A stretch of DNA of 64,000 nucleotides from Bacillus sp. SD075 (lineage in GTDB: Bacteria > Bacillota > Bacilli > Bacillales > DSM-1321), in contig NZ_JADILK010000001.1 of the NCBI RefSeq assembly GCF_017355165.1, positions 124,001 to 188,000 on the forward strand, written 5' to 3'. Both the position numbers and the translations under genes were made by a program. The notes beneath the pieces were generated by a model. That model was not told the origin of the DNA. It worked only from the letters and a program-made list of their open reading frames with translations, and made no database searches. The stretch's first letter is position 1, and each line of letters begins with the position of its first letter. Below are positions 45,266 through 53,345 of the stretch, piece by piece.

Positions 45266-47017
45266 TTGGGTAAAGGTAAAATAGTTATCGTTGGTGGAGG
45301 TCTAGCTGGATTAATGGCTACGATCAAAGCAGCAGAGCTGGGGCAACAGGTTGATTTATTTTCTTTAGTGCCTGTTAAACGCTCTCACTCAGTTTGTGCC
45401 CAAGGCGGAATCAATGGGGCAGTAAATACAAAAGGTGAAGGGGATTCTCCATACATCCACTTCGACGATACAGTTTATGGCGGGGATTTCTTGGCTAACC
45501 AACCGCCTGTTAAAGCGATGTGCGAAGCTGCGCCATCGATCATCCACATGTTTGATCGTATGGGTGTTATGTTCAACCGTACTCCGGAAGGTCTTCTTGA
45601 TTTCCGTCGTTTCGGTGGTACTCAACATAGCCGTACAGCATTCGCTGGTGCAACAACTGGTCAGCAATTACTTTACGCATTGGACGAGCAGGTTCGCCGT
45701 TATGAAGTTGAAGGCCTTGTAACGAAATATGAAGGCTGGGAATTCCTTGGAGCTGTTATCGATGATGAGCAAACAGCACGCGGTATCGTAGCTCAAAACC
45801 TGACTTCAATGGAAATCAAATCATTCCCTGGCGACGCAGTCATCATGGCGAGCGGCGGCCCTGGAATCATTTTCGGCAAATCGACCAACTCAATGATCAA
45901 TACAGGATCAGCAGCTTCCATCGTTTATCAACAAGGTGTAAATTATGCAAATGGTGAGTTCATTCAAATTCACCCGACAGCAATCCCTGGAGATGACAAA
46001 CTTCGTCTAATGAGTGAATCCGCTCGTGGTGAAGGTGGACGTATCTGGACATATAAAGACGGAAAACCTTGGTATTTCCTTGAAGAAAAATACCCTGCTT
46101 ATGGTAATCTGGTACCTCGTGATATCGCGACTCGTGAAATCTTCGACGTATGCATGAACATGAAGCTTGGCATTAATGGAGAAAACATGGTTTACCTGGA
46201 TCTATCACATAAAGATCCTAAATTACTTGATATAAAACTTGGCGGAATCATTGAAATCTACGAGAAATTCATGGGTGAAGATCCTCGTAAAGTTCCAATG
46301 AAAATTTTCCCTGCCGTTCATTATTCTATGGGCGGACTTTGGGTGGATTATGACCAAATGACTAACATCAAAGGTTTATTCGCTGCAGGTGAGTGTGACT
46401 ACTCTCAACATGGCGGTAACCGACTTGGTGCGAACTCACTTCTTTCTGCAATCTATGGTGGTTCAGTAGCTGGACCGAATGCCGTTAAATATATTGAAGG
46501 CCTTGATAAAACTTCAGAATCCATTCCATCTTCATTGTTTGAAGGGTACGAGAAACAAGAACAGGAAAAATGGAATGAAGTCATGTCTCTTGATGGTAAC
46601 GAAAATGCATACGTCCTTCACAAAGAACTTGGTGAGTGGATGACACAGCATGTTACTGTAGTTCGTTACAATGACAAGCTGAAAGAAACGGACAACAAGA
46701 TTCTTGAGTTGATGGAACGTTACAAGAAAATTAACATCAATGACACGGCAAAATGGAGTAACCAAGGAGCAGCATTCACTAGACAGCTGCAAAACATGAT
46801 GCAATTGGCTCGTGTAATCACAATTGGTGCGTTAAACCGTGACGAAAGCCGCGGAGCGCATTACAAACCTGATTTCCCAGAACGTAATGATGAGGAATTC
46901 ATGAAAACTACTATGGCAACATTCAAAGGCTTGGATCAAGCACCTGAATTCCATTATGAAGATATTGATGTATCACTGATCGCACCGCGTAAACGTGACT
47001 ACACTACGAAACACTAA
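45266..47017 (+). CDS. sdhA: Succinate dehydrogenase flavoprotein subunit
   Basis: FAD subunit that oxidises succinate to fumarate in the TCA cycle, on the cytosolic face. 583 residues. FAD fold VIVGGGLAGLMA, the flavinylated His region VKRSHSVCAQGGING, substrate-binding HPTAIPG, the SARGEGGR active-site segment and HGGNRLGANSLLSAIYGG. Start is TTG at 45266, 5 bases after AAGGGAGTGA; the upstream frame (45236) contains that site. Confidence 0.96.
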   Translation: MGKGKIVIVGGGLAGLMATIKAAELGQQVDLFSLVPVKRSHSVCAQGGINGAVNTKGEGDSPYIHFDDTVYGGDFLANQPPVKAMCEAAPSIIHMFDRMGVMFNRTPEGLLDFRRFGGTQHSRTAFAGATTGQQLLYALDEQVRRYEVEGLVTKYEGWEFLGAVIDDEQTARGIVAQNLTSMEIKSFPGDAVIMASGGPGIIFGKSTNSMINTGSAASIVYQQGVNYANGEFIQIHPTAIPGDDKLRLMSESARGEGGRIWTYKDGKPWYFLEEKYPAYGNLVPRDIATREIFDVCMNMKLGINGENMVYLDLSHKDPKLLDIKLGGIIEIYEKFMGEDPRKVPMKIFPAVHYSMGGLWVDYDQMTNIKGLFAAGECDYSQHGGNRLGANSLLSAIYGGSVAGPNAVKYIEGLDKTSESIPSSLFEGYEKQEQEKWNEVMSLDGNENAYVLHKELGEWMTQHVTVVRYNDKLKETDNKILELMERYKKININDTAKWSNQGAAFTRQLQNMMQLARVITIGALNRDESRGAHYKPDFPERNDEEFMKTTMATFKGLDQAPEFHYEDIDVSLIAPRKRDYTTKH

Positions 47018-47034
47018 AGAGGGGGAGCAAAAAA

Positions 47035-47808
47035 ATGGTTGAAACTAAATCTGAGACTAAAACAGTCCGTTTTATAATCACTCGTCAAGATACACCGGAT
47101 TCAGCTCCTTATGATGAGGAATTCGAATTAGCGTACCGTCCGAATATGAACGTAATTTCCGCTCTAATGGAAATTCGTCGTAATCCAGTAACTGTGCAAG
47201 GCAAGCACACTACAGCAATCGCCTGGGATATGAACTGTCTTGAAGAGGTATGTGGTGCTTGTTCAATGGTTATCAATGGTAAACCAAGACAATCATGTAC
47301 AGCTCTTATCGATCAATTGGAGCAGCCGGTTCGTCTAGCTCCAATGCGTACATTCCCTGTTGTTCGTGACCTACAAGTCGATCGCAGCCGTATGTTCGAC
47401 TCATTGAAAAAGGTAAAAGCATGGATTCCAATCGATGGAACGTACAATCTTGGACCAGGACCGCGTATGCCAGAAAAGAAACGTCAATGGGCTTACGAGT
47501 TATCTAAATGTATGACTTGCGGTGTGTGTTTAGAAGCTTGTCCGAACGTAAACAGCAATTCAGACTTCATGGGGCCACAGCCATTATCACAAGTTCGTTT
47601 ATTCAATGCACATCCAACGGGTGCAATGAACAAAGGTGAACGTTTAAATACGATCATGGGTGATGGAGGGCTTGCAAACTGCGGTAACTCACAAAACTGT
47701 GTGCAGTCTTGTCCTAAAGGCATTCCATTAACGACTTCGATTGCAGCGTTGAACCGTGATACTACGATTCAACAATTCCGTAACTTCTTCGGCAGTGACG
47801 AAGTTTAA
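47035..47808 (+). CDS. sdhB: Succinate dehydrogenase iron-sulfur subunit
   Basis: Electron relay of complex II with 2Fe-2S, 4Fe-4S and 3Fe-4S centres. 257 residues. Cysteine sets: CLEEVCGACSMVINGKPRQSC (2Fe-2S, in parts), CMTCGVCLEACP (4Fe-4S) and CGNSQNCVQSCPKG (3Fe-4S). The ATG follows GAGGGGGAGC, 18 bases behind sdhA. A terminator follows. Confidence 0.97.
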   Translation: MVETKSETKTVRFIITRQDTPDSAPYDEEFELAYRPNMNVISALMEIRRNPVTVQGKHTTAIAWDMNCLEEVCGACSMVINGKPRQSCTALIDQLEQPVRLAPMRTFPVVRDLQVDRSRMFDSLKKVKAWIPIDGTYNLGPGPRMPEKKRQWAYELSKCMTCGVCLEACPNVNSNSDFMGPQPLSQVRLFNAHPTGAMNKGERLNTIMGDGGLANCGNSQNCVQSCPKGIPLTTSIAALNRDTTIQQFRNFFGSDEV

Positions 47809-47819
47809 TAAGGAGCATG

Positions 47820-47859
47820 AAAGAACCTGTATCTTAATGATATGGGTTCTTTTTTTTCA
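47820..47859 (+). terminator. Terminator of sdhCAB
   Basis: AAGAACCTGTATC-TTAAT-GATATGGGTTCTT stem, T8 tail. Confidence 0.88.
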
Positions 47860-48030
47860 TTAATTTACATACGCAGACTTGGTTGGAAATCGATGATAAC
47901 TAGGATCGAAGTGTATATGACATGCGACACCCAGCAAAGGCTGGAAGATTCGATTAATAAAGTGGGCAATAAGCAGATTAATCTCCTTCCAATAGAAAAC
48001 CCTTTTCATTATTGTTGTTTTCTTATAAAA

Positions 48031-48048
48031 TGAGTGAATAGTCATTCA
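48031..48048 (+). promoter_or_regulatory. FadR-like box upstream of ysmA
   Basis: TGAGTGA-ATAG-TCATTCA matches TGAATGANTANTCATTCA at all but one fixed position (G for A at position 4). It sits 23 bases before the thioesterase start. Confidence 0.72.
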
Positions 48049-48065
48049 ATTCAGAAAGGGTGTGC

Positions 48066-48094
48066 ACAAGTTGGGCAGAATATCATATATCGAT
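48066..48094 (+). other. Alternative start region of ysmA
   Basis: GTG at 48062 and TTG at 48071 share one frame. The AAAGGGTG element at 48055-48062 overlaps the first and is well spaced to the second, so 48071 is preferred; proteins would differ by three residues. Confidence 0.4.
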
Positions 48095-48535
48095 AATATA
48101 ACGGAGTGGATCAATGATTTTTCTTTTAAACATGAGATTAATGTTCGCTTTTCAGAAACTGATATGTTTGGGCACTTGAATAACACGATTCCTTTTACTT
48201 ATTTTGAGGAAGCTCGGATTGAGTATTTCAACAGTATGGGGTTTATGAAGGATTGGACCTCGGCTGAATGCGGTGAAATGCCGGTTGTGGCCAATTTACA
48301 GTGTGATTACCTGAAGCAGGTGTTTTTCAATGATCGATTGACGATCCATGTGAAAGCTGAGCATATCGGGAGTTCTTCAGTGGACATACATTATATGGGG
48401 ACCAAACAAGATGGTTCTCTTTGTTTAACGGGCAGGGGGACGATTGTGCAAGTCTCCAAGGCCACCGGAAAGCCGATACCTTGGACGGAAGAGATGAAGC
48501 GATCGATGTGGGATACTGAGCTGGAACACACCTAA
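48071..48535 (+). CDS. ysmA: Acyl-CoA thioesterase, 4HBT hot-dog family (YsmA)
   Basis: Hot-dog fold thioesterase of the 4-hydroxybenzoyl-CoA/YbgC type, hydrolysing acyl-CoA thioesters. 154 residues. Signature VRFSETDMFGHLNNTIPFTYFEEAR holds the catalytic Asp (in SETD) and the following His-Asn. Start taken as TTG at 48071, 8-10 bases after AAAGGGTG; GTG 48062 is too close to it. Same place (between sdhB and gerE) as B. subtilis ysmA. The FadR-like box just upstream suggests that it belongs to the fatty-acid regulon in this organism. Confidence 0.85.
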   Translation: MGRISYIDNITEWINDFSFKHEINVRFSETDMFGHLNNTIPFTYFEEARIEYFNSMGFMKDWTSAECGEMPVVANLQCDYLKQVFFNDRLTIHVKAEHIGSSSVDIHYMGTKQDGSLCLTGRGTIVQVSKATGKPIPWTEEMKRSMWDTELEHT

Positions 48536-48565
48536 AAATATTTCCATTTAGACAAGTAAAAGAGT

Positions 48566-48594
48566 CACTCCATTGCCCCAGCCGACATACTATA
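48566..48594 (+). promoter_or_regulatory. Candidate sigma-K promoter of gerE
   Basis: -10 CATACTATA at 48586-48594 fits CATANNNTA, and a CACT (-35 AC type) element at 48566-48569 lies 16 bases before it. gerE is a sigma-K gene in B. subtilis. Confidence 0.6.
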
Positions 48595-48657
48595 TCTTGA
48601 CTAAATAGACACCCACTCCGGGTTTTATGCTGGTGAAGGCAAGGAGGGTAACATTAC

Positions 48658-48882
48658 TTGAAGGAGAACGAATTCACTCATAAGCCACTACTCACCAAAA
48701 GAGAAAAAGAAGTATTTGAGTTACTAGTACAAGACAAAACAACAAAAGAAATCGCAGGTGAATTGTTTATTAGCGAAAAAACAGTTCGAAACCATATCTC
48801 GAATGCGATGCAGAAGCTTGGAGTTAAAGGACGTTCACAGGCAGTCATAGAACTCCTTCGTATGGGAGAACTTAAGCTTTAA
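48658..48882 (+). CDS. gerE: Spore coat gene regulator GerE
   Basis: LuxR-type HTH protein of 74 residues that acts last in the mother-cell cascade, activating or repressing sigma-K-dependent coat genes. Nearly the entire length is the HTH: LTKREKEVFELLVQDKTTKEIAGELFISEKTVRNHISNAMQKLG (in parts). TTG start at 48658 after AAGGAGGG, as in B. subtilis. Confidence 0.97.
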   Translation: MKENEFTHKPLLTKREKEVFELLVQDKTTKEIAGELFISEKTVRNHISNAMQKLGVKGRSQAVIELLRMGELKL

Positions 48883-48935
48883 TGTGTTAACTCTTAATGC
48901 GTAAGCCTTATAAATAATTTCTCTCCCGTTCATTG

Positions 48936-49000
48936 GCAGCATATAAGGAAGGGCAAAACAATTTGGTTGTTTTGACTTCTTTGGATGCTGCTTATTTTTA
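48936..49000 (+). terminator. Terminator after gerE
   Basis: GCAGCAT / ATGCTGC outer stem and GGGCAAAACAA / TTGTTTTGAC inner stem, followed by TTATTTTTA. Confidence 0.75.
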
Positions 49001-49104
49001 TGGAGGTGGTTTCAATATAATTCCGGATAATCATTCTTGAAAATCATTTCACTTTCATCCAAAATGGTAGTATGATAAGTTTCATGAAGTGGGGAGCTGT
49101 GTGT

Positions 49105-49548
49105 ATGGATGAAGAGAAGCAGGCGGCATATGTAGTCGATATCGAGAGGGAATTGCGCTATGTATCGACATGGCTTAAGCAAAGGGGAAGAGAAATTCTC
49201 CATGATTATAAAATTACCATTCCTCAATTCGTGGCTTTGCAATGGCTTTTTGAATCGGGCGACATGACGATTGGCGAATTGTCCACGAAGATGTTTCTCG
49301 CCTTCAGCACAACGACGGATCTGATAGACCGCATGGAGAAACATCAGCTTGTTCAGCGTGTCAGGGATGAAAAGGACAGGCGTGTGGTTCGAATTCACCT
49401 TCTTGAAGAAGGTGAACGGATTATTGAAGAAGTGATTAATAAACGGCAGCAGTACTTGAGTGGCGTGTTAGTCAATTTTAACGAATCTGACATCATGTCC
49501 CTCAAAGGGATTCTAGCGAAACTACATCAAGAAATGAAAGAAAAATGA
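49105..49548 (+). CDS. ysmB: MarR family transcriptional regulator YsmB
   Basis: 147-residue MarR-type dimeric repressor, winged helix at about residues 35-105 ([57 protein letters not shown], in parts). The ATG at 49105 is 8 bases after GGGGAG; a longer frame (49072) lacks a site. It is 10 bases upstream of racE and likely in one transcript with it. Ligand and targets unknown. Confidence 0.9.
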   Translation: MDEEKQAAYVVDIERELRYVSTWLKQRGREILHDYKITIPQFVALQWLFESGDMTIGELSTKMFLAFSTTTDLIDRMEKHQLVQRVRDEKDRRVVRIHLLEEGERIIEEVINKRQQYLSGVLVNFNESDIMSLKGILAKLHQEMKEK

Positions 49549-49558
49549 GGCGAGTTTT

Positions 49559-50362
49559 TTGAAACAACCGATAGGCATCATTGATTCAGGGGTAGGCGGC
49601 TTGACAGTAGCTAAAGAAGTCATGCGTCAGCTTCCAAATGAAAATATAATTTACTTAGGTGATACAGCAAGATGTCCTTATGGGCCGAGGACCAAAAAAG
49701 ATGTTCAAACCTTCACATGGCAAATGACGAGGTTTTTGATGAAGAGCGAAATAAAAATGCTGATCATCGCTTGCAATACAGCGACTGCAGCTGTACTGGA
49801 TGAAATCAGGGCAACACTTCCGATTCCTGTGTTGGGTGTCATTCATCCAGGGGCAAGGGCGGCATTGAAAGTTTCTGATTCCTTGCATATTGGTGTTATT
49901 GGTACGGAAGGCACGGTAAAAAGTAAAGCTTATGACGATGCACTTGCCTCCATCAATTCCAATGTGAAAGTAGATAGTTTAGCATGCCCGAAATTTGTCC
50001 CTATCGTAGAAAGCGGTGAGTTTCAAGGGGGTATCGTCAATAGGGTAGTGGCACAAACCTTGAGCCCGTTGAAGAAAACGAAGATCGATACATTGATCCT
50101 TGGCTGTACCCATTATCCACTGCTATGGCCTGTGATCTCTTCCTATATGGGGGATGGAGTACAGGTCATTTCCTCTGGGGAAGAGACGGCACGTGAGGCG
50201 AGTGTCATTTTGGATTACTATAAGTTAATCAATAAAAGCAAGCTCCGTCCAGTTCATCGCTTTTATACAACTGGTTCAAGAGATATGTTTGGATCCATCG
50301 CGTCGAGCTGGCTCGGTATACATGTAGATGCCATCGAAACAATTAAGATTGATCACTTATAA
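49559..50362 (+). CDS. racE: Glutamate racemase
   Basis: Makes D-glutamate for peptidoglycan from L-glutamate. 267 residues. Catalytic cysteines in ACNTATAAV (about residue 73) and LGCTHYPL (about 185), with [14 protein letters not shown] and [11 protein letters not shown] at the N-terminus. TTG start at 49559 with GAGGCGA upstream, as in the family. A terminator follows the stop. Confidence 0.96.
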   Translation: MKQPIGIIDSGVGGLTVAKEVMRQLPNENIIYLGDTARCPYGPRTKKDVQTFTWQMTRFLMKSEIKMLIIACNTATAAVLDEIRATLPIPVLGVIHPGARAALKVSDSLHIGVIGTEGTVKSKAYDDALASINSNVKVDSLACPKFVPIVESGEFQGGIVNRVVAQTLSPLKKTKIDTLILGCTHYPLLWPVISSYMGDGVQVISSGEETAREASVILDYYKLINKSKLRPVHRFYTTGSRDMFGSIASSWLGIHVDAIETIKIDHL

Positions 50363-50390
50363 GGCTTCCATTTGGAAGTCTTTTTTTTCA
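50361..50390 (+). terminator. Terminator after racE
   Basis: GGCTTCC-ATTT-GGAAGTC (one G-U pair) with T8 tail. Confidence 0.75.
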
Positions 50391-50400
50391 GGGGGGGAAA

Positions 50401-50794
50401 GTGGAAAAGCATATTGTTATGTATATAGCAACAAGCCTGGATGGATGTATGTATGGCTAAGGAAGATGGAAGCATAGCATAGATGGGTTGAGGAGGCAGA
50501 AGAGGACAATGGATACGGCGATTATGGGGAATAAGGCGTATCGACAGATTCATACTTTGGCAAAGGAATCTCCCTATCAAGAAATGCGAAAGGGAAAGAA
50601 TGATATGTAGAGTGTGAACGAATGTTGGTGATTTCTTTGGAAGACTGACAGACGTTTCAAGGATCTGGCTTGTCGGCGGCGGTGCAGAAAGTGGAGGATG
50701 TCATGAGGGAAATGCTGGAGGCTTAAATGATCCTATCCGTCATTTCGATTTTACTGGGGGAAGGGATTCGATTGTTCCAATCAAGAAGTCCGAA
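50401..50794 (+). pseudogene. RibD/DHFR-type reductase pseudogene (YyaP-like)
   Basis: Pieces of a RibD C-terminal/DHFR-like reductase are readable in different frames in the right order: IVMYIATSLDGCMYG from GTG 50401; EEAEEDNGYGDYGE; MDTAIMGNKAYRQI; SRIWLVGGGAES; and ILSVISILLGEGIRLFQ. Frameshifts, stops and small deletions separate them. It carries a good GGGGGGG start region but cannot give a working enzyme. Family members of this sort act on unknown pteridine- or flavin-like substrates. Confidence 0.82.
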
Positions 50795-50889
50795 ATCCCA
50801 ATGAAGCAGACAAAGTGGCGGCAGTACGGGTAAATTGCCCAGCTCCTTTATCAGAGGGAAAAATAATTGGTCTATTTTCTCCTAGGGCT

Positions 50890-50925
50890 CGTATAAATAG
50901 GAGTACAAACTGTCCTAGGAGTGAT
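50890..50925 (+). promoter_or_regulatory. Region just upstream of gerM with inverted repeat
   Basis: CTCCTAGG (50880-50887) and CCTAGGAG (50914-50921) are perfect inverted copies around a GTATAAAT box (50891-50898) that loosely fits a sigma-E -10; the right copy also contains the gerM ribosome binding site (AGGAGTGA). The role is not established. Confidence 0.35.
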
Positions 50926-50928
50926 TTT

Positions 50929-52008
50929 ATGTCCAATAAATCAAAAGTAACAATGGCTGTGACCATTCTGGCATCTTCTTTTTGGCTTTCAGGCTGCGGA
51001 TTATTTGGCGGTGAAGAGAAAAAGGAAATAGATCCACCAAAGGATGTAACATTAGTCGAGGATGAATCTTCATTAAAAGAAACAGAAACGAATGGTGAAG
51101 AAAAGCCAGCGACTGATGGAGAAGAAGGTGCTGTTGAAACGAAAACAGTGAAGACGGAGTTATATTTAATTGATAAAAGCGGGTATGTGGTTCCACAAAC
51201 AATGGAACTTCCTAAATCGGAAGCTGTCGCTAAACAGGCCCTTGATTACCTTGTCGATAATGGACCAGTCACGGATAAACTTCCAAATGGGTTCAGGGCA
51301 GTCATTCCTGCGGATACCCAAATAAGCGTGAACATCAAAGACGGAGTGGCTGTGGCGGACTTTTCGCCGGAGTTCAAAAACTATCAGAAAGAGGATGAAC
51401 TTAAAATCCTTCAAGCCATTACATGGACCCTGACACAATTCGACTCGGTCGATAAAATCCAAATGAGAATTAACGGGGAAGATATTTCCGAAATGCCGGT
51501 CAATGGCACACCGATAGATGAGAATATCTCAAGGTCGTCAGGAATCAATATCGATACGAGTGACGTGGTCGACATTTCCAATACCAAAGCACTGACCGTT
51601 TATTATGTCGGCGGTGACGAGGAGAACACCTATTATGTTCCAGTGACGCGCAGGATTAGCGAAACGGTGTCTGATAATGTAACGGCAGTCATTCAGGAAT
51701 TAACGAAGAGTCCCTCGGGTTCTCAGCTGCAAACAGGATTCATGAGTGATGTAGCTTTACTTGACGAGCCTAAAGTGGCAAAAGGTAAGGTCAGCCTCAA
51801 TTTTAACGAAAATATCCTTGGAAGCTTTAAAGAGAAAAAGGTATCACAGGAAGTCCTTGATGCCCTGGTCCTTTCTTTAACGGAACAGAAAGGAATTGAA
51901 AGCGTTGAAGTCCAAGTGCAGGGCAGCGCCGATGTTCTTAATGAAGAAGGTAAGAAATTATCAGAACCAGTGGTCCGTCCAGAGAAAGTCAACACAGGTA
52001 GTTTTTAA
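50929..52008 (+). CDS. gerM: Germination lipoprotein GerM
   Basis: Sporulation and germination protein of 359 residues. Lipoprotein signal: MSNKSKVTMAVTILASSFW then LSGC lipobox (Cys about residue 23). After an acidic linker (about 30-75) come two GerMN domains (about 85-200 and 225-345) with related motifs such as KLPNGFRAVIPADTQIS and LKEKKVSQEVLDAL. The ATG at 50929 lies behind AGGAGTGA; the frame from 50815 runs through the decayed gene and is rejected. In B. subtilis it precedes rph, which is missing here. Confidence 0.93.
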   Translation: MSNKSKVTMAVTILASSFWLSGCGLFGGEEKKEIDPPKDVTLVEDESSLKETETNGEEKPATDGEEGAVETKTVKTELYLIDKSGYVVPQTMELPKSEAVAKQALDYLVDNGPVTDKLPNGFRAVIPADTQISVNIKDGVAVADFSPEFKNYQKEDELKILQAITWTLTQFDSVDKIQMRINGEDISEMPVNGTPIDENISRSSGINIDTSDVVDISNTKALTVYYVGGDEENTYYVPVTRRISETVSDNVTAVIQELTKSPSGSQLQTGFMSDVALLDEPKVAKGKVSLNFNENILGSFKEKKVSQEVLDALVLSLTEQKGIESVEVQVQGSADVLNEEGKKLSEPVVRPEKVNTGSF

Positions 52009-52030
52009 ATATATTTAGAAAAATCACAAT

Positions 52031-52061
52031 GAGGCAGCCCGCAGCTGTCTCTTTTTTTTTG
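52031..52061 (+). terminator. Terminator after gerM
   Basis: GAGGCAGC-CCGCA-GCTGTCTC stem (one mismatch/G-U) with T9 tail. Confidence 0.8.
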
Positions 52062-52125
52062 CTTCCACCATACCATGAATCAAAAACCTAATGAATTACC
52101 ATGCTGTTGGATAATTTTTAATTAT

Positions 52126-52148
52126 TGTATTAGTTGAAAACTAATAAC
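52126..52148 (+). repeat. Small inverted repeat upstream of ger operon
   Basis: TATTAGTT-GAA-AACTAATA in the 236-base gap before the germination operon. No T tail; possible operator or structure, unknown. Confidence 0.3.
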
Positions 52149-52244
52149 CCCCAAGCAATTTCTTATATCGTTAGAATTTTTTCACATAAATAAATTTTTA
52201 ATAGGAGAAATTAGTTATATTAATGTAATTAATGGGGGAGTATT

Positions 52245-53345
52245 ATGGATCAAAAAGTAATTCAGGCTTTACACATCTATGTATTAATCATTATGAATAC
52301 AGGATTCATGGTACATGTCCTGCTCCTTCCCAATATCTTAAGCGCATCTCAACGCGACGCATGGATAAGTGTCATAATTAGTGTTGTTCCGTGTATCTTT
52401 TGGACTCTATTTATTTTTTATATTTATAAAAAACTAGACAAAGAAGATATAATCACTTTTCTTAAAAAATGGTCTACACCTTTTGTTAGATATATTTTCA
52501 CTATGGCATTTGGGTTGTATTTAATAATTAATGCCTTCATTACCGTCAAATTTACAGTGATTTGGGCAAAAGCTAATTATACCCATGACATACCAAACAT
52601 CGTAGTCGTAAGCCTATTCACTTTTATTTGCATTTTTGCAACTTATAAAGGAATACGCACCATAAGTACTTTGGCTCTCCTGTTTCTTCCGTTCGTCTCC
52701 TTTTTCGGGATGTTTGTGGGGCTAGGGAATACGAGTAATAAGAATTACGAATTATTGTTCCCGATATTTGAAAGCGGTTATCGCCATACTCTAAATGGAA
52801 TTTTTTATACGAGTGCAGGATATTTAGAAATTATCGTTTTTTTATTTTTGACTCCTTACCTGAAAGATAAGGTAAAAGCCAAGTGGCTTTTACTGGTTGG
52901 TGTAATTTTAATCATGCTGACGTTAGGGCCCCTCATGGGAGCGATTGCAGAATTTGGTTCTGTGGAAGCGGTAAAAATGAGGAATCCGGCTTATGAACAA
53001 TGGAAGTTGCTAAGGTATGGCTATTATATTACTCGACTCGATTTCCTTTCCATTTTCCAATGGCTTTCAGGTGCCTTGATTCGAATAAGCTTATGTTTAT
53101 TTATAGGACATAAATTAATCTCGAATTCAAAACACCAGAAGTGGATATTGCTCTCCTTATATTTATTAATTGTTTTTGGGACGCTAATCCATTGGGATGC
53201 TACTTCATTTTTTTATTTTATATACAAATATTTCTTTCCAATCAGTAGTCTGTTTCTTTTAAGTGCTGCAATTATACTGTTATTTCTTATTATAAAAAAG
53301 GGAAAAGGAAAAGGAAAAGGAAAAGGAAAAGGTGAAACATTATGA
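52245..53345 (+). CDS. Germination receptor permease subunit (GerAB family)
   Basis: B-subunit of a GerA-type nutrient receptor in the inner spore membrane, an APC-superfamily fold that binds the germinant. 366 residues with about ten hydrophobic segments; family traits include LHIYVLIIMNTGFMVHVLLLP, ATYKGIRTISTLALLFLP and PAYEQWKLLRYGYYITRLDFLSIFQWLSGALIRIS. The C-terminus is unusual: KKGKGKGKGKGKGETL, coded by a GGAAAA repeat. Start ATG 52245 after GGGGGAG. It comes first in this operon, before the A subunit, and overlaps it by 4 bases. Confidence 0.9.
   Translation: MDQKVIQALHIYVLIIMNTGFMVHVLLLPNILSASQRDAWISVIISVVPCIFWTLFIFYIYKKLDKEDIITFLKKWSTPFVRYIFTMAFGLYLIINAFITVKFTVIWAKANYTHDIPNIVVVSLFTFICIFATYKGIRTISTLALLFLPFVSFFGMFVGLGNTSNKNYELLFPIFESGYRHTLNGIFYTSAGYLEIIVFLFLTPYLKDKVKAKWLLLVGVILIMLTLGPLMGAIAEFGSVEAVKMRNPAYEQWKLLRYGYYITRLDFLSIFQWLSGALIRISLCLFIGHKLISNSKHQKWILLSLYLLIVFGTLIHWDATSFFYFIYKYFFPISSLFLLSAAIILLFLIIKKGKGKGKGKGKGETL
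53302..53333 (+). repeat. Hexanucleotide repeat (GGAAAA)5GG at the gerAB/gerAA junction
   Basis: Five perfect GGAAAA units plus GG encode alternating Gly-Lys at the permease C-terminus. The last unit (AAAAGGTGA) forms the ribosome binding site of the next gene, 5 bases before its ATG. Confidence 0.95.

Noticed and set aside
47842..48033. 63-codon + frame between sdhB and ysmA (RIEVYMTCDTQQRLEDSINK)
   Set aside because: It begins inside the sdhB terminator, inner ATG codons have no ribosome binding site, and the product is not recognised. A faint resemblance to the sporulation protein Cse60 is too weak to call.
53302..53333. Repeat as a CRISPR or phase-switch on/off device
   Set aside because: No spacers, and the unit is six bases, so changes stay in frame; on/off switching by frameshift is excluded, though subtle tuning remains possible.
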